Below, in pieces: positions 11,601 to 22,000 of a DNA stretch of 64,000 nt. The translations under genes were made by a program, and so were the position numbers. The DNA is from Luteimonas kalidii (lineage in GTDB: Bacteria; Pseudomonadota; Gammaproteobacteria; Xanthomonadales; Xanthomonadaceae), in the NCBI RefSeq assembly GCF_029887935.1, contig NZ_JARXRO010000014.1, forward strand, positions 177,685 through 241,684, read 5' to 3'. The notes under the pieces are model-generated. The model did not search any database, was not told where the DNA came from, and saw nothing but the letters and a program-made list of their open reading frames with translations. Numbering within the stretch: position 1 is the first letter of the stretch; each line of letters begins with the position of its first letter.

Positions 11601-11696
11601 ACCGTGCCAACACGGCACCCGCCGCCCACGATACGGGCGATGGCAGGGCGACCGGATGCTTGCGCCTCGGCGCGCCTGGAAACTTCGGAGATGACA

Positions 11697-12452
11697 ATGG
11701 ACGGATCGCGGCGATCACGGATGCAGCGTGCGGCGTTCGCGCTGGCGGGGCTTGCGGCCAGCGCGGCTGCCCCGGCCGAGGAGGGCCAAGGCTGGGACTG
11801 GATGGTCGAGCCCTACGCCTGGGCCGCCAGCATCGGCACGGATTTGCGGACCATCACGCCGCCCACCGACGCCGACAACGAGACTTCCTTCTCCGACATC
11901 CTCGACAAGCTCGACGGCGTGTTCATGGTGCGTGTCGAGGGTCGAAACGACGACTACGGCATGTTCGCCGATTTCATCTACCTGGGCCTCGCCCAGGGGA
12001 AACAGCGGCGCGTCCTGTCCACGGAAAGCGATCTGGATACGCGGTTGCTCGACGCTGCGTTCTCCTTCCGCCTGAGCGAGGACCGAGATGCCGGGCTGGA
12101 TGTCTATGCCGGCATCCGCTACATCGACGTCGACCTCGCGACCCGGTTCACCCCGGACAATCCCGTCTTCCAGCCCCGCACCCTGGACGTCGGAAACACC
12201 TACGTCGACCTGCTGCTGGGCGCCCGCTACGCATGGCGGCTCTCGGACCGATGGGGACTGACGCTGCGCGGCGACGCCTCGGTGGGCGACACCGATGGCA
12301 CCTGGAGCACGTCGGTGATGGCGCATTACCGCACCAGGCATGGCGCGTGGCTGCTGGGCTACCGGTACCTCGATGCGGAGTTCGGCAACGGCAACGTCGA
12401 TGTCGATCTCAACCTGAGCGGTCCGTTGGTCGGGTACGGTTTCCGCTTCTGA
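11697..12452 (+). CDS. Predicted outer-membrane beta-barrel protein (251 aa)
   Basis: This is an exported 251-residue protein with a short Arg-rich start, a hydrophobic signal segment ending SAAAPAEE, and then amphipathic beta strands with many Tyr, Asp and Arg. It ends YGFRF, a classic outer-membrane protein terminus. Repeated strand-turn patterns (LDVYAGIRYIDVD, LLLGARYAWRLSD, WLLGYRYLDAEFG) suggest about eight to ten strands, like small barrels of the OmpW/Ail size class. No specific family is recognised. ATG 11697 is preferred over ATG 11691 because the GGAG would otherwise touch the start codon. Confidence 0.7.
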   Translation: MDGSRRSRMQRAAFALAGLAASAAAPAEEGQGWDWMVEPYAWAASIGTDLRTITPPTDADNETSFSDILDKLDGVFMVRVEGRNDDYGMFADFIYLGLAQGKQRRVLSTESDLDTRLLDAAFSFRLSEDRDAGLDVYAGIRYIDVDLATRFTPDNPVFQPRTLDVGNTYVDLLLGARYAWRLSDRWGLTLRGDASVGDTDGTWSTSVMAHYRTRHGAWLLGYRYLDAEFGNGNVDVDLNLSGPLVGYGFRF

Positions 12453-12520
12453 AGATGGCGGCCGCTGCGTTCACGTGGCGCTGCGGTCTGTTTCACCCGA
12501 CGTCCGGACAGGAGATGCCG

Positions 12521-12925
12521 ATGGGCAGTCGCACGGTGTTCTCGCGCGCTACGCGCTCGAGTCTTTGCACGCTGGTACTGGCGCTGGCCGTGGCCAGCGG
12601 CGCATTCGCCAACCCCTCCAACAAGTGGCGCGTCGAGATGGATGGGCGTGCCAAGGTCGACGGCGAGATCGAACTGTCGCTGACGCCAGAGGGAGGGCCG
12701 TCCAGCACCGTCGTGATCGCGATCCCGAAGGGCACGGGCGAGAACAGCGTCGCCCGGCTCACCCGCGACGCGCTCAGGCAGCACTTCGGCAAGGACGTCT
12801 ACCATGTCGAGGTCGACGACGGCGAGGACGTGCTGGTGAAGAAGCGTGGCAGTACGCGCGACTTCGACCTGGTGGTCGTGCGCAACACCGTCGATGGCCT
12901 GCGGATCCACCTGCAGCGCGAGTAG
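12521..12925 (+). CDS. Secreted protein of unknown function (134 aa)
   Basis: This is a 134-residue protein with a clear Sec signal peptide (hydrophobic core LCTLVLALAVASGAFA, cut before NPSNKW). The mature part is about 104 residues and looks like a small alpha/beta domain: two antiparallel strands (WRVEMDGRAKVDGEIELSLT), a helix (ARLTRDALRQHFG) and further strands rich in Asp, Val and Lys. No family is recognised. The start is set by AGGAG six bases before ATG 12521. It follows the barrel gene by 68 bases in the same direction and may share its transcript. Confidence 0.65.
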   Translation: MGSRTVFSRATRSSLCTLVLALAVASGAFANPSNKWRVEMDGRAKVDGEIELSLTPEGGPSSTVVIAIPKGTGENSVARLTRDALRQHFGKDVYHVEVDDGEDVLVKKRGSTRDFDLVVVRNTVDGLRIHLQRE

Positions 12926-13088
12926 CCCCCTCGGGAAACCCGTTGGATTCCCGAAGAGAGCCCGCCTGCGCGGGCGCGGACCATCCGGGTGTCGTGACAC
13001 GGGCCTGAGCCAGCCCGATGCCCGGCGCCGAGCACCGGGCGCGACCCGGGCGACTGCAACCGCAATCGCTGCCCGGCAGCGGCATCCC

Positions 13089-13742
13089 TCATCCCAGGGT
13101 GCCCATGCCGAAGACCATGCTGACGATCGCCAGCATGCCGAGCACCCAGAGCATCGCGGCGGTGATGAGCGCCATGGACACCGGGAAGCCGCTCTCGGCG
13201 TGCACCAGCCCCTGCTCGTGCATGCCCACGCGCTGCCGGCGCAGCTCCAGCATCATGCGCAGGTGGTAGACGATGCCCATCGTCAGCAGGACCAGGCCCA
13301 TGGCCACGAGCGCGGTGCCGAAGTTGCGCGGCGCATGGCTGGAGGCGCTGATCATCTGCGACGTCTGCAGGTGGCCGAAGAACTGGAAGATCGTGAATCC
13401 GAATCCGATCAGGGACAGCGAGGTCCGGATCACCGACATCATCGTGCGCTCCACGCTGAGCCGGGTGCGCTGATAGGACATGCCGGTCCTGCGCATCGAC
13501 ATTTCGGTCCGGTTCTCCGACAGGTCGGTGCGGTGGGTCGACAGGTCGGTCCGGTATTCGGACAGCGAGGTGCGATGCTCGGACAGCCCGGTGCGATGGT
13601 TGGACAGTCCGGTCCGGTAATGCGAATACGTGGTGGACGCCCGCTCCGCGTCACCCGGATCGACCTCGGGCAGGGGCGGTACCGGTGTTACGGGCAGGTG
13701 TTCGGGGCGCTGGGTGTGGAAATCCGGAGCGGGGCGGGGCAT
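13089..13742 (-). CDS. DUF202 membrane protein with a long seven-residue repeat domain
   Basis: This is a 217-residue membrane protein. A Pro-rich N-terminus (about 30 residues) is followed by ten back-to-back seven-residue units at residues 41-110, each with the pattern x-x-R-T-x-(L/M)-S. The last three units are the normal DUF202 entry motif (RTRLSVERTMMS). Three transmembrane helices follow, at about 111-127, 142-163 and 188-210. The core is closely similar to the shorter DUF202 protein at 9412, so the extra seven units look like an expansion of the family's own motif. They may form a regular charged helix or solenoid at the membrane face. AGGAG lies eight bases before the ATG. The MscS gene lies 69 bp upstream on the same strand. 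Confidence 0.85.
   Translation of the reverse strand: MPRPAPDFHTQRPEHLPVTPVPPLPEVDPGDAERASTTYSHYRTGLSNHRTGLSEHRTSLSEYRTDLSTHRTDLSENRTEMSMRRTGMSYQRTRLSVERTMMSVIRTSLSLIGFGFTIFQFFGHLQTSQMISASSHAPRNFGTALVAMGLVLLTMGIVYHLRMMLELRRQRVGMHEQGLVHAESGFPVSMALITAAMLWVLGMLAIVSMVFGMGTLG
13413..13622 (-). repeat. Ten in-frame 21-bp units coding for RTxLS heptads
   Basis: Ten consecutive 21-bp units code for residues 41-110 of the DUF202 protein. Arg and Thr are invariant at positions 3 and 4, position 6 is Leu or Met, and position 7 is Ser in all ten. Positions 1, 2 and 5 vary, with a run of His/Tyr at position 2 and Gly/Ser/Asp/Glu at position 5. The DNA units are similar but not identical. Confidence 0.9.
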
Positions 13743-13811
13743 CTGGGTGTCTCCTGTCGGGGGGTGTGTCTTCCTGGGCGAGCGGCACGGCTGACCGGTA
13801 CGGCCGAATCG

Positions 13812-15512
13812 TCAGCCGGGTGCCGCACTCGGGACGAGGGGGGATTCGCCTGGCGGCGGCATCCCCTCCCGATACTGCGGCGGCACCAGCTTCGGCGCTT
13901 GCGGATCCGCCTCGTAGTGCGGCGACATGATCTGCACGCCTTCGCCGTTGAACGCGTCCTGGATGTTGGCGTGCAGCTGCGTGAGGACCAGCGGGCGACG
14001 CAGCACGTCGTCGATCCGCGCGCGCAGCAGGTACTCGACGTAGAAGTCCGAAAGCGCGGTCTGCAGCACGAAGGGCGGGGGATCGGGATGGATGCCGTCG
14101 GTGTTCCCCGCCGCATCGAGCAGCATCCGCTGCACCTGGCGCCAGGGCACGTCGTAGCCGATGGTCACGCCCGTCTCCAGCCAGACGCCGGGCCCGTCCG
14201 GGTTCCGCGAAAAGTTCTGCAGCTGGCTCCCCAGCACCACGGTGTTGGGAATGCTGACCTCGACCCCGGTCAGGGTACGCAGGCGGGTGGCGAACAGACC
14301 GAGCTGCTGTACCGTGCCTTCTACCTCGCCGCTGCGCACGTAGTCGCCGACCGACATGATGCGCGAGTACACGATGGTGAACCCGCCCGCGGCCTGGCCG
14401 ACGATGCCCGATGCGCCGAGCGACACCATCAGGCCGACCAGTACGCTCAGGCCCTTGAACGCGTCGGTATCGGCGCCGGGCAGATAGGGGTAGGCCATGG
14501 CGATCGCGAACAGCCAGACCACCGCCACCGCCAGCTTGCGCGTCGGTTCGGCCAGCTCACGGTCGATGCCGAACAGCTGGAAGCGCCCCTGCTGGACGCC
14601 GCGGAACGTCACGCTGACCGTCCTGGCGACCAGGCGGGCGATCAGGAAGATGACGATCGCGGTCACGAGTTCCGGCATCGCAGCCGCGATCGCATGGCCG
14701 AACTCCCCGAGCCGCCCCAGGATCCACGCGGTCATCGCGTCCGCCCACGGCCTGGTGAACGCGAAGCGGCCCAGCACGAAGCGCAGCCACTCCTCGATCA
14801 CGACCAGCACCGCCACGACCACCAGCAGGCGCACCAGCCAGTCGCCGATGACGCGCAGGGTCAGCATGACGTGATGGAGCGCACCGCTGTCCGCGCGACT
14901 CGTCTGGCGCGCAATGCGATCCCGCAGACGCTGGCGCAGGCGTGCGCCGAACCAGAGCACCAGCGCCAGCGACAGCGCCATGACCAGGCTCGCTCCCAGC
15001 GCCCACAGGGCACCGCGAACGAGGTTGCCCGGCAGGCGGTCCTGTCGTGATGCGTCGACAGCCGTGCCGAGTCGCTGCGCGATATCGGCGCGGGCCTGGG
15101 CCATGGTCTGCCCATGCAGGATGTCCAGATCGTCCGGCGTGACCAGCGTCACCAGCTCGTTCCCGAGCAGGACCAGGGTGCCCTGTTCGTTATCGCGGAA
15201 CGTCACCCTGTGGCGTCCGGCACGGTCGACGACCCGCTGGATATTGGCCTCGGCGGCGTCGGCGCGCATGCGTGGCGATCGGCCCAGGAAATCGCTGCGC
15301 AGGGTCAGGATCGCGCGATTGTGGAACTGGACGGTCGCCTCCCGGGATCGCTGCGTGCCGGAGCGAGCGTCGTCGCCGGCAGCCGGCTCCCGGGGCTGCG
15401 ATTCCGTGTCCGTGACCACGCGTGGCGGGGCCGCGATGGCCGACATTCCCAGCAACAGCCAGAGCGCCAGCAGGACGACACACGACGCCGGCGATACACG
15501 CAATGCGGACAT
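13812..15512 (-). CDS. MscS-family mechanosensitive channel with periplasmic N-domain
   Basis: This is a 566-residue protein. A signal peptide (cut near residue 28, AIAAPP) leads to a soluble periplasmic domain of about 140 residues, followed by several transmembrane helices. The pore helix/beta domain of MscS lies at about residues 355-400 (GLMVSLGASGIVGQAAGG, then SVGDYVRSG). The C-terminal cytoplasmic cage region has FSRNPDGPGVWLE and ends Pro-rich. It belongs to the larger MscS-like channels, about twice the size of E. coli MscS. The usual role is release of solutes on hypo-osmotic shock; its specialised domain could sense something else. GGAG lies five bases before the ATG. It is divergent from the giant surface-protein locus and shares the 511-bp region upstream. 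Confidence 0.85.
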   Translation of the reverse strand: MSALRVSPASCVVLLALWLLLGMSAIAAPPRVVTDTESQPREPAAGDDARSGTQRSREATVQFHNRAILTLRSDFLGRSPRMRADAAEANIQRVVDRAGRHRVTFRDNEQGTLVLLGNELVTLVTPDDLDILHGQTMAQARADIAQRLGTAVDASRQDRLPGNLVRGALWALGASLVMALSLALVLWFGARLRQRLRDRIARQTSRADSGALHHVMLTLRVIGDWLVRLLVVVAVLVVIEEWLRFVLGRFAFTRPWADAMTAWILGRLGEFGHAIAAAMPELVTAIVIFLIARLVARTVSVTFRGVQQGRFQLFGIDRELAEPTRKLAVAVVWLFAIAMAYPYLPGADTDAFKGLSVLVGLMVSLGASGIVGQAAGGFTIVYSRIMSVGDYVRSGEVEGTVQQLGLFATRLRTLTGVEVSIPNTVVLGSQLQNFSRNPDGPGVWLETGVTIGYDVPWRQVQRMLLDAAGNTDGIHPDPPPFVLQTALSDFYVEYLLRARIDDVLRRPLVLTQLHANIQDAFNGEGVQIMSPHYEADPQAPKLVPPQYREGMPPPGESPLVPSAAPG

Positions 15513-16023
15513 CCTCGCTCCAGTGGACCGCCCGGTCCCGCGACGCAGGGAGTGGTCGGGGCGATGGCACCCATCCCCCGGCCAGGCATGACGCCCACGC
15601 GGGCGCCGCCCCTGATTAATTAGCGGGGGCCCGCGTCGCGCGCTACCCGCATCGCGCAGTCGTTGGCTGGAAGCAGCCAGTCCGAAGTCGCCGACGCCAG
15701 TAAGGTTTGTGATGGGAATTCCAGGGGAATGATCCGGATAAACATGGCTTTATCCGGCTTTTCCGCGCGTTCAGCGCCTGTTATCAAAGCCGAAGTCAGG
15801 AGCCGGGGCGGAACCGCCCGAACATGGCGGTGCCTTCGAGCGATGCACTCCGTATCGCGTTCGTCCGGAGGCACACCAGGATCCCCGCGTCGATCCCCGC
15901 ATGGAACGCGGGAGCAGCGGGCGGCCCGACGGGAACGGCGTACCGCGACACAAGCGGTGCGTGCGTGTGGCGGTGGCAAGGGCGATCGGGCGGCCCGAGC
16001 GGAACCGAGGAAAGTCGGAGCCG
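15513..16023. other. Intergenic region (511 bp) upstream of the giant surface-protein gene
   Basis: No gene is seen. The region separates the divergent MscS gene from the giant gene at 16024 and must carry both promoters. It includes an AT-rich spot at about 15613-15622 (TGATTAATTA), a strong hairpin with a T-tract at 15734-15762, and a short GGGCGG/CCGCCC hairpin near 15805. The reading frame of the giant gene is open through the second half but is Arg/Gly-rich and lacks a signal sequence, so I do not count it as coding. Confidence 0.5.
15734..15762 (+). terminator. Intrinsic-terminator-like hairpin in the leader of the giant gene
   Basis: A perfect 9-bp stem, CCGGATAAA with TTTATCCGG, and the loop CATGGC are followed at once by CTTTTCC on the + strand. 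It lies about 260 bases upstream of the giant gene, and there is no + strand gene before it. It would therefore stop transcripts that start within the intergenic region, as an attenuator or the end of a short RNA would. The T-tract is short, so efficiency is uncertain. Confidence 0.55.
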
Positions 16024-19000
16024 ATGCGAATGCTTCTGGAGCATGGATCGCGCGTCAGGTGGGCCATCGTGCTGGCAGCCGCCACCTTGTCCGGCGTATT
16101 CACCTGCGCGAGTGCGCTGGCACAGGTGCAGGTGTCCAACAGTGCGGAAGTCGCCGTTCCGGCCACCGTCGCCGACAGCGATCCAGGCAACGACAGCAGC
16201 GCCGCCACGGTGGACGTCTATTCGGTCGCGGTGGGCAAGACCGCGTCTCCCGCCAGCGGCACCGCCGTATCGGTGGGCGAGACCATCGAGTACTCGGTCG
16301 AGGTGACCGTCACCGGGGGCACGCCTCCCGGCGAGCCGGTCGTGGTCACCGACACGCTCGGAAGCGGTCTCGAGCTGACCGGTCCGTTGCCCGCCGGCTG
16401 CGTGGCCGCCGGGCAGGTGCTGACCTGCAGCATCGATCCGGGCAGCACGTTCCCGGTCACGCTGGTGTACAGCGCAACCGTCACCGACGCTGCGGGCGAG
16501 AGCGTCGGCAACAGCGTCACCGGCGGGGACAGCTGCGCGGCCGGGTGCACCACCAGCCACCCGGTGTACCGGGAGGTGAGCCTGACCAAGCTCTGGGACG
16601 ATCCGGCCGGCGGCGGCGCCGTCGACCTGGTCATCGCCGCAGTGAGCGGCACCGTGACCGATGCCGTCCCCGGCAGTTCGACCTCCGGCGGCGCGACCAC
16701 GCCGGCAACGGCGAACGCCGAGCCGGGCGCCGTGGTCAGCATCGCCGAGACCTTCACCACCGGCGACTCCGCCAACTACGTCACCACGTTCGAATGCGCC
16801 ACCGCTGGCGGCGATCCGGTCCCGGTCACGGCCAACGGCACCAGCGCGAGCTTCACCATGCCCGCAGGCGAGGGCGTGGCGTGCACGATCACCAACACGC
16901 GCGCGCAGGCGACGCTGCAGCTGGTGAAGCAGTGGCAGGACGCGCTGGCCGGCGACACGGCCACGGTGACCGGACTGGGTGCCACCAGCGGTGTATCGAC
17001 CGCCGACGCCACCGGGGACAACGCGACGGCAGGGGACCCGATCGTGGTCTATGCCGGCCAGTCCGGTGCAATCACCGAGACGCTGGGCAATGCGGCGAAC
17101 TACGATGCCAGCCTGGCGTGCACCGGCAACGCCAACCCGCTGGTGGGCGACACGCTGACGGTTGCGCCCGGCGACACCGCGATCGTCTGCACCTACACCA
17201 ATGCGCGCGTGGCGGCGACCCTCGCGCTCGAGAAGTCGTGGGTCAATGCGGCGGTCGGGGAGACGGCGACGGTCACGGCGACCGGCTCGGACGCCGGTCC
17301 TGCCCAACTGGACTCGGTCGCTGACACCGCCACCGAGACGGATACCGCAGGTCCGTTCGAGGTCTTCGCCGGCGAAACGATCACGCTCGCGGAAACCCTG
17401 TCGAACGCCGACAACTACAGCAGTGAACTGGTCTGCACCGGCGCCGCGAACTGGACCGCGGGCGCCAGCGCGTTCGAGGTGTCTCCGACCGACACCGCGA
17501 TCACCTGCGGGTACACCAATACACGCCTGCAGACGCAACTGCGGCTGGAGAAAGTGTGGGGACCCAACAGCCAGACCGGCGACACGGCGCAGCTCGGTCC
17601 GACCACCGGACTGGTGAACAACACCGCGCCACTGGCCGTGACCGCGCCGACCGGCGGCCTCACCCCGTTCGTCGTCGTCTACGCAGGCGAAGTGGCCAAT
17701 CTGCCGGCGGAAACGATGGGCGGGGGCGCGCTCGACAACTACGACGTCGAGGTGGCGTGTACCGGTGGCACGCTGGGCGGCACCGACGGCACGGTAGGCA
17801 ACACGCTGGAGATCCTGCCGGGCGACACCGGCGACATCGTCTGCACCTACACCAACAACCGGGTGGAGACCACGCTGCAGCTGCAGAAGACGTGGCAGAA
17901 CGCGATCGCGGGCGATTCGGTCTCGCTGCTGTCCACCGGCAACCCGGCCTTCCCATCCACGGCCACGGGCGCCGCCACGCAGACGGACACTTCGGCGGAA
18001 TTCCCGGTCTACGCGGGCGACGTGGTCAACCTGACCGAATCGTTCGTCGGCGATCCTGCCGTCTACGCCTCCTCGCTCGAATGCACCGGCACCGATTCGC
18101 TGGTGGCGGCCCCCGACGGGCGCACCGGCACCATCACCGTCGGCGCCTCCGACGGGCCCATCGTGTGCACATTCACCAACGACCGTCGCAGCGCGCAACT
18201 CGTCGTGGCGAAGGTGTGGGACGGCGGTGGACCGCCGTCGCAGGTGACCATCCCGGCCAGTAGCGGCTTCATCAACAACACGCCGCAACTGGTGTCGACC
18301 TCGCCGACCAACAGCCAGACGGCGCCAGTGACCGTCTTCGTGGAGGAGGACGGCACCCTGCCGGCCGAGCAGTTCACGACCGGAGATCCGGCCGACTACG
18401 ACAGCGCGGTGGCCTGCGACGGCGCCGACGACGACCCCGCGGACGGCCTGCTGATCCAGATCGCGGACGCCGGAAGCACCATCACCTGCACCTACAGCAA
18501 CACCTTCGTCAAGCGCGCCGCGCTCGCCGTCGACAAGACCGTGACGAGCGCGCCGGCGACCGACGACATCGTTGCCGGCAGCGTCATCGAATACCAGGTG
18601 GTGGTGACCAACAGCGGCAACGTGCCGCTCACCGCGGTCGACATCGCCGATGACCTGGCCGACGACCTGACGTGCGCGCCGGGCGAACCGCTGGACCTGG
18701 ACGTGGGCGAGAGCACCACCTGCACCGCGTCTTACACCGTGACCCAGGACGACATCGACCGGGTCGCGGGCGGCAACGGCGCCGACGGGACCCTCACCAA
18801 CACCGCCACCGCCGACGGCACCGACCCGGACGGCGAAACCGTGCAGGGAGAGGACAGCACCGACACGCAACTGCCCGCGAACCTACTGGAGTTCGGCTTC
18901 AGCAAGGACGCACAGCTGAACGACAGCGACGGCAGCCTCGGCGGGAGTGCCGGGGAGACGATCGACTACACCTTCACCCTCACCAACGAGGGCAACACCA

Positions 19001-22000
19001 GCATCACCATCACCTCGCTGGTCGATCCCCAGCTGTCGGGGCTGTCCTGCGCCGGCCTGCCGTACGGGCCCGTGCCACCGGGCGGAACGGTCGAGTTCGG
19101 CCCCGCGGCGCCGGCGGACATCGTCTGTTCGGGCCTGACATACACCATCACCCAGGACGACATCGACGCCCAGGGCACCGCCGGCAGCGGCGAGATCCAG
19201 AACACGGCCACCGCCAGCGGCGAAGGTCCACAGGGCGGCAGCGACAGCCGCGACGCGAGCGACAACGTGCCGCTGGACCCGCCGCAACCCGAGATCGAGC
19301 TCGACAAGTCGGCAAGTCCGTCGTCCGTGTCCACCGCCCCCACCACGGTCACCTACACCTTCGACGTCACCAATCCGGGCAACGTCACCGTCACCGGCAT
19401 CACCGTGACCGACCCGCTGCCCGGGCTGGGCCCGGTCGCGTGTACGCCGGCGGCGCCGTTCGACCTCGCCCCGGGCGCGAGCGCGCAGTGCACGGCGGAG
19501 TACACCGTCACCCAGGCCGACCTCGACGCCGGCGCCGACATCGTCAATACCGCGTCCGCGGACGGCAGCTACGACGGCATACCGGTCGACGACCAGGACA
19601 GCGCGGTGGTGGACGTGGACAGCGGTCCCGCGCAACCAGAAATCCTCAAGTTCGCCAGCCCCACCAGCGTCACTGCTGCGGGGGACGTCGTCACCTACAC
19701 CTTCCGCGCCACGAATCCTTCTTCGCGCACGCTTCTGGAGGTGGAGATCGTCGACGACCCGCTGCTGCCGGCACTGGACTGCGACACGATCCCGACTCTG
19801 GCGCCCGGCGCGTCGGCGGACTTCACCTGCACCGGCAACACCTACGAAGTGCAGCAGTCGGACATCGACGCCTACGGCAACCCGGCGGAGGACAGCGGCG
19901 AGCTCGTCAACACCGTCACGGGCCAGGCGCAGTACGAGGAAGACGGCAGCACGATCATCGCGCAGGACACCGCCACGGCGACGGTCGACCTGCCCACGCG
20001 CGCGCCATCGATTTTCCTGACCAAGGGTTCGGACGTCGACTCGGTGACGGAGGCCGGCGATACGATCGCCTACACCTTCAACGTCCTCAACAACGGCAAC
20101 GTCACGCTGACGGGCATCGAGATCAGCGACCCGCTGCTGCCCGGGCTCGATTGCCCTGCGATCCCCACGCTGGCGCCGGCCGAGGACGCCGACTTCACCT
20201 GCACCGGCAGCAGCAACGTCTACACCGTCACCCAGGACGACATCGACGACTACGGCACCGGCGGATCCGGCCAGATCGTGAACACGGCCACGGTGGTGGC
20301 GGACGCGCCCACCGGCGCCACGGTCCAGGACGACGACGACCACCAGGTCAGCCTGCCGGTACGCAGCGCAGAGATGACGCTGGTCAAGAACGCGAGCGTC
20401 GCGAGCATCACCGGCCCGGTCACCGTGCAGTACGACTTCGTCCTGACCAACACCGGCAACGTCACCGTCAACGACGTGGTGGTCGCCGACCCGGCACTGG
20501 GCATGAGCTGTCCCGTCATTCCCGAACTGCTGCCCGCGCAGGTGCTCACGCTGGGCCCGGCCGGCTCGGACGTGGTCTGCACCGGTACCGGCCGCGTGGT
20601 CGACCAGGCCGACGTGGATGCGGGCGGCACGGTGGACAACACCGCGACCGCCACCGGCCAGACCGTGGTCGACGGCGAACTCTCGCGCTCGGACACGCTC
20701 GGCATCCCGATCAACCAGAATCCGCAGCTCACTTTCGGCAAGAGCGCCGACGTCGCCAGCGTCACCGTGCCGGGCGACCCCATCGTCTACACCATCACCG
20801 GCGAGAACACCGGCAACACCACCCTGGTCGACGTGACGGTGACCGATCCGCTGCTCGCGAGCCCGCCGGGCGGGGTGCCGCTGTCCTGCAGCCCGGCATC
20901 GCCGATCGCCACCCTGCCTCCCGGCGAGTCGTTCAGCTGCAGCGGCACCTACCTCGCGCAATCGGCGGACTTCGACACCAATGGCGGTGGCGACGGGGAC
21001 ATCGACAACACCGCCACCGCTGCCTGGACGGGCGGAAGCATCGATGCCTCGGCAAGCGTCGCCCTGCCTGTCGCGGTCCGCGAACTGACGCTGGACAAGA
21101 GCGCCGGCACGCCGACTGTCGAGGCAGGGGTCGACGCCAGCGTCACCGATGCCGGCGACACGATCCCCTATACCTTCGAAGTCACCAACACCGGCAACCA
21201 GACGATCACCGGAATCCTCATCGTCGATGCCAACCTGGATGCCGCCGCGACCTGCGATCCGGCGGACCTGGCGGCGGGAGAGGTGGCGACCTGCACGGGA
21301 GTGCACACCATCACCCAGGCCGAGATGGATGCCGGGGTGGTGGAGAACACCGCCAATGCACGCGGGACCGCCCCCACGGGCGATGCGATCACCTCCGAAC
21401 CCGACGACGCCGAGGTGATCCTCGACCAGGCGCCCGCGATCACCCTCGACAAGGAAGCGGGCACGCCCACGGTCGAACTGGGCGCCCTGTCCACGGTCAC
21501 CGACGCCGGCGACACCATCGCCTACACGTTCGAGGTCACCAACACCGGCAACGTGACCCTGCGGGACGTGACGCTCGCCGATCCGCTTCCTGGCCTGGGC
21601 GGGATTTCCTGCCCCACGGGCGAACTGGCACCCGGCGCCAGCCTGACCTGCACCGGCGGCACCCATACCATCACCCAGGCCGAGATGGACGCCGGCTCGG
21701 TGACCAACACCGCCACCGCGACCGGACTGGTCCCGGACGGCAGCACGACCACGGGCGAGGACTCAACCGACACGCCGCTGGCCGCGGCGGGCGCCATCAC
21801 CGTGGCCAAGAGCGCTTCGCCGACCACCGTGTCCGCGGTCGGAGCCACGGTGACCTATTCGTTCCTGGTCACCAATACCGGCAACGTCACCCTCGACGCG
21901 GTGGCGATCGACGAGACCGCGTTCAGCGGCACTGGCACGGTCTCCGCGATCAGCTGCCCGCAGACCACGCTGGCGCCGGGCGCGAGCACGACCTGCTCGG

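Noticed and set aside
13413-13622. Regular 21-bp repeats that might suggest a CRISPR or iteron array
   Set aside because: The units are contiguous without spacers, vary in sequence and stay in frame within a DUF202 gene, so they are protein repeats.
15796-18870. A 1024-codon reverse-strand frame over the start of the giant gene
   Set aside because: Same compositional artefact; no ribosome site or recognisable protein segment.
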